Shown here: positions 26,593 to 35,470 of the stretch, piece after piece
Numbering within the stretch: the first letter of the stretch is position 1
Layout: each line of letters starts with the position of its first letter
DNA from: Flavobacterium anhuiense
GTDB taxonomy: Bacteria > Bacteroidota > Bacteroidia > Flavobacteriales > Flavobacteriaceae
Assembly (NCBI RefSeq): GCF_004151235.1
Contig: NZ_JUIV01000007.1
Coordinates: 1-64,000, forward strand
DNA: 64,000 bases
Direction of reading: 5' to 3'
The notes under the pieces: generated by a model
The model's input: the letters and a program-made list of their open reading frames with translations, nothing else
Database searches by the model: none
Told to the model about the DNA's origin: nothing
Translations under genes and position numbers: made by a program

Positions 26593-27459
26593 ATGAAAAT
26601 TATGAAATTATTAAAATATAATAAAATTGCGGTTTTAGCACTAGTTTCAATAACGCTGTTTTCATGTGGAAGTGATGACCTTCCAGGAGAAAGCCAGTTA
26701 GACTTTACGCAGCCAGAAAAAACAAGTTTAGATAACTGGATTGATGTTACGTATTTAAACCCATACAATATTAACGTACAATATAAATGGAATCAAAACA
26801 CTGTAGATAATAGTCGTTATTTATTCCCGCCCGAAGTTGATAAAGTAAAACCTGCACTTGAAATCGTAGAAACAATATGGCTAAAAAGTTATGCAGCAAT
26901 CGGAGGTCCAGACTTTGTAAAGAAGATTGCTCCAAGAGAAATTGTATTGGTCGGTGGAGTTAATTTAAATAGTGTTGGAACAAAAACTTTAGGTTTAGCC
27001 GAAGGAGGGCAGAGAGTTACTTTATTTGAAACAGATTATATCGATAAAGCAGACCGTGAAAACGTATCGCAGTTTATACACACGATTCAGCACGAGTATA
27101 TCCATATTTTAAATCAAAATAAACCTTTTGATGAAAAAACTTGGAAAACGTTGACACCAGGAGGTTACACAGCAGATTGGTACAATTATGAAATCGAAGA
27201 ATCTAATGAGCTTGGATTTATTACAAGTTATGCAAGATCTAATATTAATGAAGATTTTGCAGAAACAGCTGCAATGATTCTAATTTACACAAAAGATGAA
27301 TATGCTGCATTTTTAGCTGGCATTCAGAGTCCATTTGCTCTTCAAGCTTTAAAAGCAAAAGAAGCGATTGTGGTAAAATATTTCAAAGAAGCATTCAATA
27401 TGGATTTTTATGCTTTAAGAGATGAAGCAGAAAAGAATACAACATCTGTACTAAATTAA
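26593..27459 (+). CDS. Substrate import-associated zinc metallohydrolase lipoprotein
   Basis: A 288-residue lipoprotein (lipobox LFSCGSDD; the acidic pair after the Cys fits surface export). The motif QHEYIHIL at about 167-174 is an HExxH zinc site, and NEDFAETAAMILI at about 220 could give the third ligand. It matches the family described as substrate import-associated zinc metallohydrolase, which occurs beside SusC/SusD pairs. It probably trims a peptide or other substrate at the cell surface before import. The start could also be the ATG at 26602. It lies 8 bp after the SusD gene. Confidence 0.85.
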   Translation: MKIMKLLKYNKIAVLALVSITLFSCGSDDLPGESQLDFTQPEKTSLDNWIDVTYLNPYNINVQYKWNQNTVDNSRYLFPPEVDKVKPALEIVETIWLKSYAAIGGPDFVKKIAPREIVLVGGVNLNSVGTKTLGLAEGGQRVTLFETDYIDKADRENVSQFIHTIQHEYIHILNQNKPFDEKTWKTLTPGGYTADWYNYEIEESNELGFITSYARSNINEDFAETAAMILIYTKDEYAAFLAGIQSPFALQALKAKEAIVVKYFKEAFNMDFYALRDEAEKNTTSVLN

Positions 27460-27469
27460 AATTAGCATT

Positions 27470-28816
27470 ATGAAAATGAAACAACTATATAAGTATTTAT
27501 TTGCAGCTATTTTAATACTGCAATTGACTGCATGTAATAATAATACAGATGCAGAACAACTTTTTAATGAAACACCGACAGCGCGTTTAAACCAGCAAAA
27601 GTCTGAGTTGAATGATGCATTACTTTCATCGCAATACGGATGGAAAGCGGTTTATTTTACAGACAATACAGTTTTAGGAGGATATACTCATTTGTTTAGG
27701 TTCGCAGAAGATGGAACTGTACAAATGGCTTCTGATTTTGATGCTGATACAAAAACGTATAAAAGTGAGTATGCAATTCAAGTAGGAAGTACAGTAAGTT
27801 TGACTTTTACGACAAAAAATAGAATTCACCTTTTATCAGATTCAGACAACTATCCAATTCCAGCTTTAAGAGCGAAAGGGTATTTAGGGGATTTTCAGTT
27901 CTTATATTATGGACAAGAAAATGGAGAAATCATTTTCAGAACCAATAGAAATAACAGAGAACTGCGTTTTGTAAAAGCAACTGCAGAAGATTGGCTGAAT
28001 TTAGATCAAAATCTTGTAATGGAGCAAAATGTTATTGGAGGTGAAGAAAGACCGCTTTTTAGATTACTGGAAACCAATGATGGAACAACCGTTCATAAAT
28101 TTGATTTTTCATTTACAGCGGCTACCCGTTTTGCCAATTCAAATTCTATTGAGAGCGGTTATTCTGTAAGTTATAACATGGGAGTTGGTTATACTCCAAC
28201 AGGAATAATTGTAAGTCCAGCAGTTGAAGTAGGCGGACAAAAGTTGTCGGATTTTACATATAATGATGCCGACGGAAGTTTTACAGCAACAGGAACAGGC
28301 GGTGTATCTGCTGTAATTAAATATACAACTAAGCCTTTAGTTCTTACAGACGATTATAAATTCTTGCTTCCTGGCCAGCCATTGGCATGGTTTGGATTCT
28401 TTGTAGACGATTATACTATAGATTCTCCTGCGAATTCACCATTGTTCTATGCTGAGTTAGAAAAAGTAAATGCAGCTTTACCAGCAGGACAAAGCATTGC
28501 ATCAATCCAAATATATGCAAATCATTCTATTGGAACTTTTATTTATTACACTTTTGTTGGAAGAAATCCATTGCAACATCATGTGACTGTCCAAGAAGAT
28601 GCAGTAGGTAAAAAAGCAATCTTAAAACATAAATCATGGAACGGAAATACTACTGTAGCAACACCAGCTTTCTTAGCGAGTATAGATAAATATTTTATGG
28701 ATCCTGAAGGGCTTTACGTAAAAGCAGAAAGTTTCAGATTGTTCTATTCTGATCCTGTTTACACTTTTACAAGTGCGTCAAGTCCGTTTAGAATGACAAC
28801 TTGGAAACTTCAATAA
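27470..28816 (+). CDS. DUF4302 family lipoprotein
   Basis: A 448-residue lipoprotein with lipobox LQLTACNNNTD. The sequence RLNQQKSELNDALLSSQYGWKAVYFTDN followed by a beta-rich body (LFRFAEDGTVQMASDF) is typical of DUF4302 proteins, which are encoded next to SusC/SusD and the zinc metallohydrolase lipoprotein in other Bacteroidota. Its role is unknown; an accessory substrate-binding protein at the cell surface is a reasonable guess. It begins 10 bp after the metallohydrolase and ends the operon at the terminator at 28824-28852. Confidence 0.82.
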   Translation: MKMKQLYKYLFAAILILQLTACNNNTDAEQLFNETPTARLNQQKSELNDALLSSQYGWKAVYFTDNTVLGGYTHLFRFAEDGTVQMASDFDADTKTYKSEYAIQVGSTVSLTFTTKNRIHLLSDSDNYPIPALRAKGYLGDFQFLYYGQENGEIIFRTNRNNRELRFVKATAEDWLNLDQNLVMEQNVIGGEERPLFRLLETNDGTTVHKFDFSFTAATRFANSNSIESGYSVSYNMGVGYTPTGIIVSPAVEVGGQKLSDFTYNDADGSFTATGTGGVSAVIKYTTKPLVLTDDYKFLLPGQPLAWFGFFVDDYTIDSPANSPLFYAELEKVNAALPAGQSIASIQIYANHSIGTFIYYTFVGRNPLQHHVTVQEDAVGKKAILKHKSWNGNTTVATPAFLASIDKYFMDPEGLYVKAESFRLFYSDPVYTFTSASSPFRMTTWKLQ

Positions 28817-28823
28817 TATAAAA

Positions 28824-28852
28824 AAAAGCAGCTCATTCTTTGAGCTGCTTTT
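28824..28852 (+). terminator. Terminator of the SusCD operon
   Basis: A perfect 12-bp stem AAAAGCAGCTCA (28824-28835) and TGAGCTGCTTTT (28841-28852), with a 5-nt loop. Two further terminators with an AGCTCA core follow at 29213 and 29626. Confidence 0.85.
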
Positions 28853-28904
28853 CCCAACATAATTTCTGAAGCAAAATAGTATCACTTTAAAATTTCTGAA
28901 TATT

Positions 28905-29180
28905 ATGATTAAAAGAATACTTTCACCAGCAACTATTGCAATACTGTTTTGGGGAACAGGTTTACTTATTATAAATGGATATTATTATGAGTATTTAAGG
29001 CCTTATTTGTACGTTTCCATACTGTTAATTATTCCAGTAACGATATGGAGTCTAATTCAAAAGAGAAAAAATGATAAAATTAGTGGAACGAAAGAATTTC
29101 AACATGCTATTTATAGAATGTTAATTATGTCAATAGTCATGATTGTAATATTTTTTGTAACGAAACAAAATCACATTTAA
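28905..29180 (+). CDS. Small membrane protein, unknown
   Basis: A 91-residue protein with three likely membrane helices: about 9-26 (ATIAILFWGTGLLIING), 32-52 (PYLYVSILLIIPVTIWSLI) and 70-86 (MLIMSIVMIVIFFVT). The loop between helices 2 and 3 is positively charged (QKRKNDK), suggesting a cytoplasmic loop. No family was recognised. It stands between two terminators and so is probably a single-gene unit. Confidence 0.6.
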   Translation: MIKRILSPATIAILFWGTGLLIINGYYYEYLRPYLYVSILLIIPVTIWSLIQKRKNDKISGTKEFQHAIYRMLIMSIVMIVIFFVTKQNHI

Positions 29181-29212
29181 ACTTTTTTAGTTTTGTTTTT
29201 TATTTTGGGGGG

Positions 29213-29237
29213 AAACAGCTCATTTTATGAGCTGTTT
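29213..29237 (+). terminator. Terminator after the small membrane protein gene
   Basis: A perfect 11-bp stem AAACAGCTCAT (29213-29223) and ATGAGCTGTTT (29227-29237), 3-nt loop and following T run. It shares its stem with the terminator at 29626. Confidence 0.85.
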
Positions 29238-29375
29238 TTTATTTTTTTAAGTTAAAACTTTCTTTTTAAACATGTATTGCGTTTATTTTCTTATATTTAG
29301 ACGAAATATTAAAATGTCTGAAAACTCAACAGACAAAAAAGGATTGAGTTAGCAAAAATCAAAAAACTAATTATT

Positions 29376-29567
29376 ATGTTAAAATCAATTTTAAATTTTA
29401 AAGGAGTAGAGATTTTGAATCGCGATGAGCAAAGAAGTATTAAAGCTGGAGAATTTTTTTGGGATTGCCAAACAGGAGAAGGTGGTGTAATGACGCCGCC
29501 GTATATTGCACCATGTATTGATCAGCCTGTTGAAATCATTCCTGTTCCAGAGTTTGATTTGCCATAA
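29376..29567 (+). CDS. Bacteriocin-like peptide precursor with GG-type leader
   Basis: A 63-residue peptide. The first 25 residues, MLKSILNFKGVEILNRDEQ followed by RSIKAG, resemble the conserved leaders of Bacteroidetes bacteriocin-type and other ribosomal peptide precursors, which end in GG, GA or AG at a C39 peptidase site. The 38-residue remainder is acidic and proline-rich, with two cysteines (31 and 47). Such precursors are exported or modified by enzymes that may be encoded elsewhere; none is adjacent here. The gene has its own terminators at 29585-29617 and 29626-29652. No homology search was possible, so the call rests on the leader pattern. Confidence 0.65.
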   Translation: MLKSILNFKGVEILNRDEQRSIKAGEFFWDCQTGEGGVMTPPYIAPCIDQPVEIIPVPEFDLP

Positions 29568-29625
29568 TCAATATAATTAGATTAAAAAAAACGTTTCAAA
29601 TTTCGAAATGGTTTTTTACTTTCGG

Positions 29626-29652
29626 AAAACAGCTCATAAAATGAGCTGTTTT
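29626..29652 (+). terminator. Terminator after the bacteriocin-like gene
   Basis: A perfect 12-bp stem AAAACAGCTCAT (29626-29637) and ATGAGCTGTTTT (29641-29652), with a 3-nt loop and more T. A weaker hairpin, roughly 29585-29617 with AAAAAACGTTTC and GAAATGGTTTTTT, precedes it. Confidence 0.85.
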
Positions 29653-29725
29653 TTTTGTTTTAGTAGCATCTGAAATTCTTAAGCCATTTTTTGGATTACA
29701 AATTTTATTAAATGCTCAAATAATC

Positions 29726-29733
29726 TATATTTG
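29726..29733 (+). promoter_or_regulatory. -7 box (TATATTTG) ahead of fabG
   Basis: TATATTTG matches TAnnTTTG and lies 30 bp before the fabG ATG. Confidence 0.5.
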
Positions 29734-29763
29734 TAATTCAAAAAATAAAACGAATACCTTAAT

Positions 29764-30510
29764 ATGAAATTACTAGAAGGAAAAGTTGCAATTATTACTG
29801 GTGCAAGCCGTGGAATTGGAAAAGGAATTGCTGAAGTTTTTGCTAAACATGGAGCAAATGTTGCTTTTACATATAGCTCATCTGCAGCATCTGCAGAAGC
29901 TTTAGAAGCAGAATTAAATAGTTTAGGCGTTAAAGCAAAAGGATACCAATCTAATGCAGCAGATTTTAACGAAGCTCAAACTTTTGTTGACGCTGTTTTA
30001 GCAGATTTTGGAACTGTAGATATCTTAATCAATAATGCTGGAATTACAAAAGACAACCTTTTAATGCGTATGTCTGAGGCAGATTTTGACCAAGTAATTG
30101 ATGTAAACTTGAAATCGGTTTTCAATATGACAAAAGCGATTCAGAAAACTTTCTTGAAACAAAGAGCTGGATCTATCATTAACATTAGTTCTGTTGTTGG
30201 AGTTTCTGGAAACGCAGGTCAGACAAACTACGCAGCATCTAAAGCTGGTGCAATCGGATTTACTAAATCTGTAGCTCTTGAGTTAGGTTCTCGTAACATT
30301 CGTTGCAATGCAATCGCTCCAGGTTTTATCGAAACTGAAATGACTGCAAAATTATCGGAAGATGTAGTAAAAGGATGGAGAGAAGGTATTCCGTTGAAAC
30401 GCGGTGGAACTCCAGAAGACGTGGCAAACGCTTGTCTTTTCTTAGCTTCTGATATGAGTGCTTATGTAACAGGACAAGTTCTTAATGTTTGTGGAGGAAT
30501 GCTTACCTAA
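29764..30510 (+). CDS. fabG: 3-oxoacyl-ACP reductase
   Basis: A 248-residue short-chain dehydrogenase that reduces 3-oxoacyl-ACP with NADPH in fatty acid elongation. Seen: TGASRGIGKGIAEVFAKHGANV at residues 12-33 (cofactor loop), NNAGITKDNLLMRM, the catalytic Ser in INISSVVGVSGNAGQTNYAASKAG, with YxxxK, and PGFIETEMT near the C-terminus. The NNAGITKDNLLMRM block is characteristic of FabG rather than other SDRs. It stands alone, with a short repeat-bearing spacer after it. Confidence 0.94.
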   Translation: MKLLEGKVAIITGASRGIGKGIAEVFAKHGANVAFTYSSSAASAEALEAELNSLGVKAKGYQSNAADFNEAQTFVDAVLADFGTVDILINNAGITKDNLLMRMSEADFDQVIDVNLKSVFNMTKAIQKTFLKQRAGSIINISSVVGVSGNAGQTNYAASKAGAIGFTKSVALELGSRNIRCNAIAPGFIETEMTAKLSEDVVKGWREGIPLKRGGTPEDVANACLFLASDMSAYVTGQVLNVCGGMLT

Positions 30511-30617
30511 GATTCTAAGTTGCTAAGATTCTGAGGTACTAAGTTTTTAAGCTGACTCAGGAAAGATCACAATTTTTAATCTGCTTACTGCAAACTGATA
30601 CTGAATACTAAATAAAT

Positions 30618-32645
30618 ATGACGACAAACACGATTCTTTTATTATTGCTTTCTTTAGTAATTGCTGGTGGTTTATCGTACTTTCAATATTTTTTCAAAGC
30701 CAAAAGTAAATCTAATGTGATTATACTTTTGGCTTTTTTACGTTTTCTAGCCATTTTCGGATTATTGGTTTTATTGATTAATCCGATAATTTCTAAAAAT
30801 TCTTTAGAGGTTACCAAAACGCCTTTGGCAATTGTTGTCGACAATTCAAGCTCAATCGTAGCTTTAAAATCTGATAAAAAAGCGGTTGAATTATATCAAA
30901 AACTAGTTTCAAATCCTGCTTTAAAAGAAAAATTCGAAATTCAGTCGTATCAGTTTGATAACGATTTTAAAACTTCAGATAAATTTGATTTTAAAGGAAA
31001 TCAAACCAATTTGGACGAAGCAGCAAAGAATTTAAAAAGTATCAACAAAAATCTGATTTTCCCAACGGTAATTATTACAGACGGAAATCAAACTACAGGA
31101 AACGACTATGTGTATAGATTTGATCCTGTCAATAAAGTTTATCCTTTGGTTGTGGGAGATACAACCACTTTTTTTGATTTAAAGATTAATCAATTGAACG
31201 TAAACAAATACGCGTTTCATAAAAATAAATTTCCTGTCGAAGTTTTTCTGCAATATGCTGGTGATAAAACCACCAATGCAGAATTTACCATTTCGCAAGG
31301 AAATACTGTTGTGGCAAAAGAAAAACTTTCGTTTTCACCATCAAAGAAAACAGCTTCTTTAAATTTGCTTCTTCCTGCAGATAAAGTAGGATTACAGATT
31401 TATAAAGCCAGTATTCAATCTTCGGCTAAAGAAAAAAATAGCTACAACAATATCAAAAATTTTGCAGTTGAAATTATTGATCAGAAGTCTACAATTGCTA
31501 TTGTTTCTGCAATAAATCATCCAGATATTGCTTCTTTAAAACGTTCGATTGAAGTTAATGCACAACGTAAAGTAATATTGGCTAAACCAAATCAAATCAA
31601 TGATTTACAAGATATTTCTGTTTTGGTTTTATATCAGCCAACAACAGCTTTCAAGCCGATATTTGATAATAATAAATTAAAAGGCACAAACACCTTTATT
31701 ATAACAGGAAACAATACTGATTTTAATTTTTTAAATCAGCAGCAAAATAATCTGATTTTTAAAATGAGCAATCAGCGAGAAGATTTCCTTAGCGAATTCC
31801 ATTCAGATTTTAATTTGTTTGCCATCGACGATATAGGTTTTGAGAATTTTCCGCCTTTACAAAATCCGTTTGGAAATATCAGCACAAATGGAAATGTATC
31901 TGTTTTGCTTTCATCAAAAATTAGAAACGTTTCTACAAATGCTCCATTATTAGCTTTCGCCGAAAATCAAGGAAAAAGAACTGCTTTTCTTCTTGGAGAA
32001 AATAGCTGGAAATGGCGTTTGCAAAGTCATGTTGACAATCAGTCATTTGAAAAGTATGATGTTTTTATTGATAAAATCATTCAATATTTGGCGTCATCGG
32101 CTTCAAAAAAATCTTTGGTAGTAACTCATGAAAGCTTTTATAATTCGGGAGAAGAAATTATCATCAACGCGCAGTATTTCAACAAAAATTATGAGTTTGA
32201 CGAAAAAGCCAGACTTACAATCAGCGTGGTAAATGCAGCAACCAAACAAACTAAAAATTACGATTTACTAAAAGGAAGCAATTCTTTTTCGGCTAATTTG
32301 GAAGGGCTTCCAGCTGGAAAATATAACTTTACAGTAAAAGAATTAAATTCAAATACTTCATACGCAAGTCATTTTGAGATTTTAGATTTTGATATCGAAA
32401 AACAATTTGTAAATCCAGATGTAGCTAAATTGCAGCAATTGGCACAGCAAACTGGAGGAAAAGTGTTCTTCGAAGATCAAGCAGATCAATTGATTAATAC
32501 GCTTTTAGAAAACAAAGAATATAAATCAATTGAAAAAAATATTTCAAGTAAAACTCCAATTATTGACTGGGTTTGGTTATTGATTTTGATTGCAGCTCTC
32601 TTAACAACGGAATGGTTTGTTAGGAAATATAATGGGCTTTTGTAG
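30618..32645 (+). CDS. BatA-like membrane protein with von Willebrand A-type region
   Basis: A 675-residue protein with two N-terminal membrane helices (about 4-22 and 33-56) and one close to the C-terminus (WVWLLILIAALLTTEWFV), leaving a large periplasmic body. Residues about 73-180 resemble a degraded von Willebrand A domain: IVVDNSSSIVALK looks like the metal-site DxSxS, and VIITDGNQTTG like its last strand. The arrangement fits the BatA-like/VWA membrane proteins of Bacteroidota. Function is unknown. Confidence 0.72.
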   Translation: MTTNTILLLLLSLVIAGGLSYFQYFFKAKSKSNVIILLAFLRFLAIFGLLVLLINPIISKNSLEVTKTPLAIVVDNSSSIVALKSDKKAVELYQKLVSNPALKEKFEIQSYQFDNDFKTSDKFDFKGNQTNLDEAAKNLKSINKNLIFPTVIITDGNQTTGNDYVYRFDPVNKVYPLVVGDTTTFFDLKINQLNVNKYAFHKNKFPVEVFLQYAGDKTTNAEFTISQGNTVVAKEKLSFSPSKKTASLNLLLPADKVGLQIYKASIQSSAKEKNSYNNIKNFAVEIIDQKSTIAIVSAINHPDIASLKRSIEVNAQRKVILAKPNQINDLQDISVLVLYQPTTAFKPIFDNNKLKGTNTFIITGNNTDFNFLNQQQNNLIFKMSNQREDFLSEFHSDFNLFAIDDIGFENFPPLQNPFGNISTNGNVSVLLSSKIRNVSTNAPLLAFAENQGKRTAFLLGENSWKWRLQSHVDNQSFEKYDVFIDKIIQYLASSASKKSLVVTHESFYNSGEEIIINAQYFNKNYEFDEKARLTISVVNAATKQTKNYDLLKGSNSFSANLEGLPAGKYNFTVKELNSNTSYASHFEILDFDIEKQFVNPDVAKLQQLAQQTGGKVFFEDQADQLINTLLENKEYKSIEKNISSKTPIIDWVWLLILIAALLTTEWFVRKYNGLL

Positions 32646-32673
32646 TTTTTAGTTTAAACTAACTTTTATAATT

Positions 32674-33462
32674 ATGTCTAATTTTTCCGCAAATAATAAT
32701 CAGAAAGATGATGTTGTTTTTAATAAATTTCAAAAACAACTAGAAAGAAATGGATTAAGAATTGAGTCAATTGATGCGGATGGGTTCATTTATGTCAATA
32801 TCGGAGAAACTGATCTGAAAGTTAGTTTAGAGAATGTTAGACGAAATTACGAAAGAGATTTTGATGAAAGACATATTGCTGATTTAGTAGAAGTAATTGT
32901 GCAGCATTCATTTAAAATTGAAGATTGGGAACAAGTAAAAGACAAAATATATTTGCAGTTTGTTCCAAATGACTTTGAGTTTGAAAATATTATAAATGAA
33001 AAGGTAACTAGTGAATTTAGTAAAGTTTTTGCATTAAATCTTAATAATGGTTTTTCGTTTATAACTAATGACGATTTATCAGATTGGAAAATAGACGTTA
33101 CAGATTTAGAAAAACAAGCAGATTTTAATTTAGGGATTCTATTAGATAAAGTAAAGATAGAATTTGAAGATATAGACAATCATAAACTAGGAATGATTAA
33201 TGTTGAAGAAGTGTCACTTAAAAGTTCTTGTCTTTTTTCTTCTAAGATAAAAAATCTAGTTGAAAATAATATTGGTTTTCCTTTTTATGCTGTAATTCCG
33301 GTAAGTGATTTTTGTTATATTTTTGCTGAAAAAGATTTTGAATATTTTTCGCAACGCCTTGGTTCTGTAGTTCTTGATGAATATAATAACTCTGGATATC
33401 CGATTACAACAGAAATTTTAAGATTTTCAGATACAGGTGTTGAAGCAATTGGAAAATATTAA
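32674..33462 (+). CDS. Uncharacterised protein, possibly DUF1444-like
   Basis: A 262-residue soluble protein with no signal or membrane segment. The N-terminal stretch FQKQLERNGLRIESIDADGFIYVNIGETDLKVSLENVRRNYERD followed by IADLVEVIVQ has the layout of DUF1444 (YtpQ) proteins, but I cannot confirm the family. It follows the BatA-like gene by 28 bp and precedes the LysR gene by 11 bp, so it could be co-transcribed with either. Confidence 0.55.
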   Translation: MSNFSANNNQKDDVVFNKFQKQLERNGLRIESIDADGFIYVNIGETDLKVSLENVRRNYERDFDERHIADLVEVIVQHSFKIEDWEQVKDKIYLQFVPNDFEFENIINEKVTSEFSKVFALNLNNGFSFITNDDLSDWKIDVTDLEKQADFNLGILLDKVKIEFEDIDNHKLGMINVEEVSLKSSCLFSSKIKNLVENNIGFPFYAVIPVSDFCYIFAEKDFEYFSQRLGSVVLDEYNNSGYPITTEILRFSDTGVEAIGKY

Positions 33463-33473
33463 ATAGAGAAATC

Positions 33474-34370
33474 ATGGACTTTCGGTTAAAAGTTTTCTAC
33501 ACTGTTGCACTCCGCCTTAATTTTACTAAAGCGGCAACAGAATTGTATATTACTCAGCCGGCAGTTTCTAAACATATTCAAGAATTAGAAGAAACATACA
33601 AAACCAAACTTTTTGAGCGAAACGGTTCTAAAATCGCTTTAACCCCAGCGGGAAAAATACTTCTAAAGTATACTAAAAGTATTTTTGATATTTATCGAGA
33701 AATAGATTTTGAAATGAGCTCATTTAATGCGGAACGCCAAGGCTTGCTGAGACTTGGAGCGAGTACTACCATTTCACAATATATTATTTCTCCAGTTTTA
33801 GCTAGTTTTCATCAAAAGCAAAAAGATATAAAAGTCAATCTGCTAAATGGAAATACAGAACAAATCGAAAATGCTTTAATCAATAAAGAAATCGAGATTG
33901 GAATTGTAGAAGGGCATTCTAAAAATCAATCCATAAAATATATTCCGTTTTTAAAAGACGAACTGGTTTTGGTCTGCAATAGCAATAATCCTTTTGTCAA
34001 ACAAAATGAAATTTCGGTAAGCGATTTAAAATCAATGAAATTTATAACTCGAGAACGCGGATCAGGAACACTTGAAGTTATAGAATTTGCCTTAAAAAAA
34101 GCGGGTTTAAAATTTTCAGATTTACAAATCGAAATGCAGCTCGGAAGTACAGAAAGCATAAAATCATATTTGCTAAATTCGGATTGCTTTGCTTTTATGT
34201 CTATTCATGCAGTGAATAAAGAATTGAAAAACAAAGAATTGATTGTTTTAGATGTGGAGAAATTATCTGTAGAAAGATATTTTTACATTGCCACTTTACA
34301 AGGAAAATCAGATTCATTATCAGAACTGTTTATTCAAAATTTAGCAAATCATTATAACTTGAAGTTATAG
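33474..34370 (+). CDS. LysR family transcriptional regulator
   Basis: A 298-residue regulator. The N-terminal winged helix-turn-helix reads FYTVALRLNFTKAATELYITQPAVSKHIQELEETYKTKLFERNGSKIALTPAG (about 6-60), followed by the effector-binding domain with LRLGASTTISQYIISPVLASF and TRERGSGTLEVIEFALKK. It lies 75 bp upstream of the YeiH-type transporter on the same strand, a frequent pairing; the likely target is that transporter. The close relative CysB-like regulators respond to sulfur compounds, but the ligand here is unknown. Confidence 0.92.
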   Translation: MDFRLKVFYTVALRLNFTKAATELYITQPAVSKHIQELEETYKTKLFERNGSKIALTPAGKILLKYTKSIFDIYREIDFEMSSFNAERQGLLRLGASTTISQYIISPVLASFHQKQKDIKVNLLNGNTEQIENALINKEIEIGIVEGHSKNQSIKYIPFLKDELVLVCNSNNPFVKQNEISVSDLKSMKFITRERGSGTLEVIEFALKKAGLKFSDLQIEMQLGSTESIKSYLLNSDCFAFMSIHAVNKELKNKELIVLDVEKLSVERYFYIATLQGKSDSLSELFIQNLANHYNLKL

Positions 34371-34445
34371 CCGATTGTAATTTACGATTGGTGTTTTCAA
34401 TATAAACGGCGGAACTTTGCGACATAATATCAATACCCATTTATT

Positions 34446-35411
34446 TTGAAAACAAAAGAACAAACCACAGCACAATTATTTGAAATTAATCAATCTTTAC
34501 AGCAAGTGCTTTTTCTTGCCGTAATTCTACTATGTTTATTCTCGATTATTTCTCCGCCAATTGCACTTTTGTTAGGCGTTTTGATTGTGAATCTTTTCGG
34601 AAATCCATTTGCAGAATTCAATCATAAAGCCATTACATTTTTATTGCAGTTCTCTGTAGTTGGTTTAGGATTCGGAATGAACGCCAACAGCGCAGTTTCA
34701 GCTGGAAAAGAGGGATTTGTCTTAACTGTTTTTTCAATATTCAGTACATTGCTTTTCGGATTTTTGTTAGGGAAATGGCTTAAAACAGAGAAAAAAACAT
34801 CGCACTTAATCTCTTGCGGAACAGCAATCTGCGGAGGAAGCGCTATCGCAGCGATTTCACCTGTAATCAAATCAAACGAAAATCAGACTTCAATTGCTTT
34901 AGGAGTTATTTTTATACTGAATTCAATTGCCTTATTTGTTTTTCCGTTTATCGGACATCAATTGGGTTTATCACAAAAAGATTTTGGTTTATGGTGTGCC
35001 ATTGCCATTCATGACACGAGTTCTGTAGTAGGTGCGGCAAATAAATATGGTGCAGAAGCCTTGCAAGTTGCTACAACTGTAAAACTAGCCAGAGCATTAT
35101 GGATTATTCCCATTTCAATCCTAACCGCTTTCCTTTTTAAGAGTAAGAATTCAAAAATAAAAATTCCTTATTTTATTGGATTGTTTGTTTTGGCGATGCT
35201 AGTAAATACCTACGTTCCTTCTACAGCCATTTTTACTGGACATATTGTAGGAATTGCTAAAATAGGTTTGACCATAACTTTGTTTTTAATTGGAGCAACT
35301 TTAAATTTTGCCACTTTAAAAACAGTAGGAGTAAAGCCTTTACTTCAAGGGGTTTTTCTTTGGGTTTTTATAGCCGTTTTAGCTTTGTTTTCAATTCTTT
35401 ATTTGGGTTAA
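34446..35411 (+). CDS. YeiH family putative sulfate exporter
   Basis: A 321-residue polytopic membrane protein of about ten helices, of the UPF0324/YeiH family. Signature blocks are LISCGTAICGGSAIAAISPVIKS (about 119-141) and AIAIHDTSSVVGAANKYG (about 187-204). Family members are proposed to export sulfate or related anions; evidence for the substrate is limited. The start is TTG (TTGAAAACAAAAGAA). It lies 75 bp after the LysR gene, its likely regulator. A half copy of a CGCAAAG repeat follows the stop codon. Confidence 0.86.
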   Translation: MKTKEQTTAQLFEINQSLQQVLFLAVILLCLFSIISPPIALLLGVLIVNLFGNPFAEFNHKAITFLLQFSVVGLGFGMNANSAVSAGKEGFVLTVFSIFSTLLFGFLLGKWLKTEKKTSHLISCGTAICGGSAIAAISPVIKSNENQTSIALGVIFILNSIALFVFPFIGHQLGLSQKDFGLWCAIAIHDTSSVVGAANKYGAEALQVATTVKLARALWIIPISILTAFLFKSKNSKIKIPYFIGLFVLAMLVNTYVPSTAIFTGHIVGIAKIGLTITLFLIGATLNFATLKTVGVKPLLQGVFLWVFIAVLALFSILYLG

Positions 35412-35418
35412 TATTTTT

Positions 35419-35459
35419 TAACCGCAAAGAGCGCAAAGAATTACGCAAAGTTCGCAAAG
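35419..35459. repeat. CGCAAAG repeat, family 4 (half copy)
   Basis: TAACCGCAAAGAGCGCAAAG is followed by AATTACGCAAAGTTCGCAAAG. The sequence closely matches the left arm of the palindrome between hisB and hisH (47137-47164 and onward). Only one arm is present here. Confidence 0.7.
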
Positions 35460-35470
35460 TTTTTTTGCTA

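Noticed and set aside
28905..29567. The small membrane gene and the bacteriocin-like gene as a toxin-immunity operon
   Set aside because: A strong terminator lies between them, and the membrane protein has no recognised immunity family. Kept as separate units.
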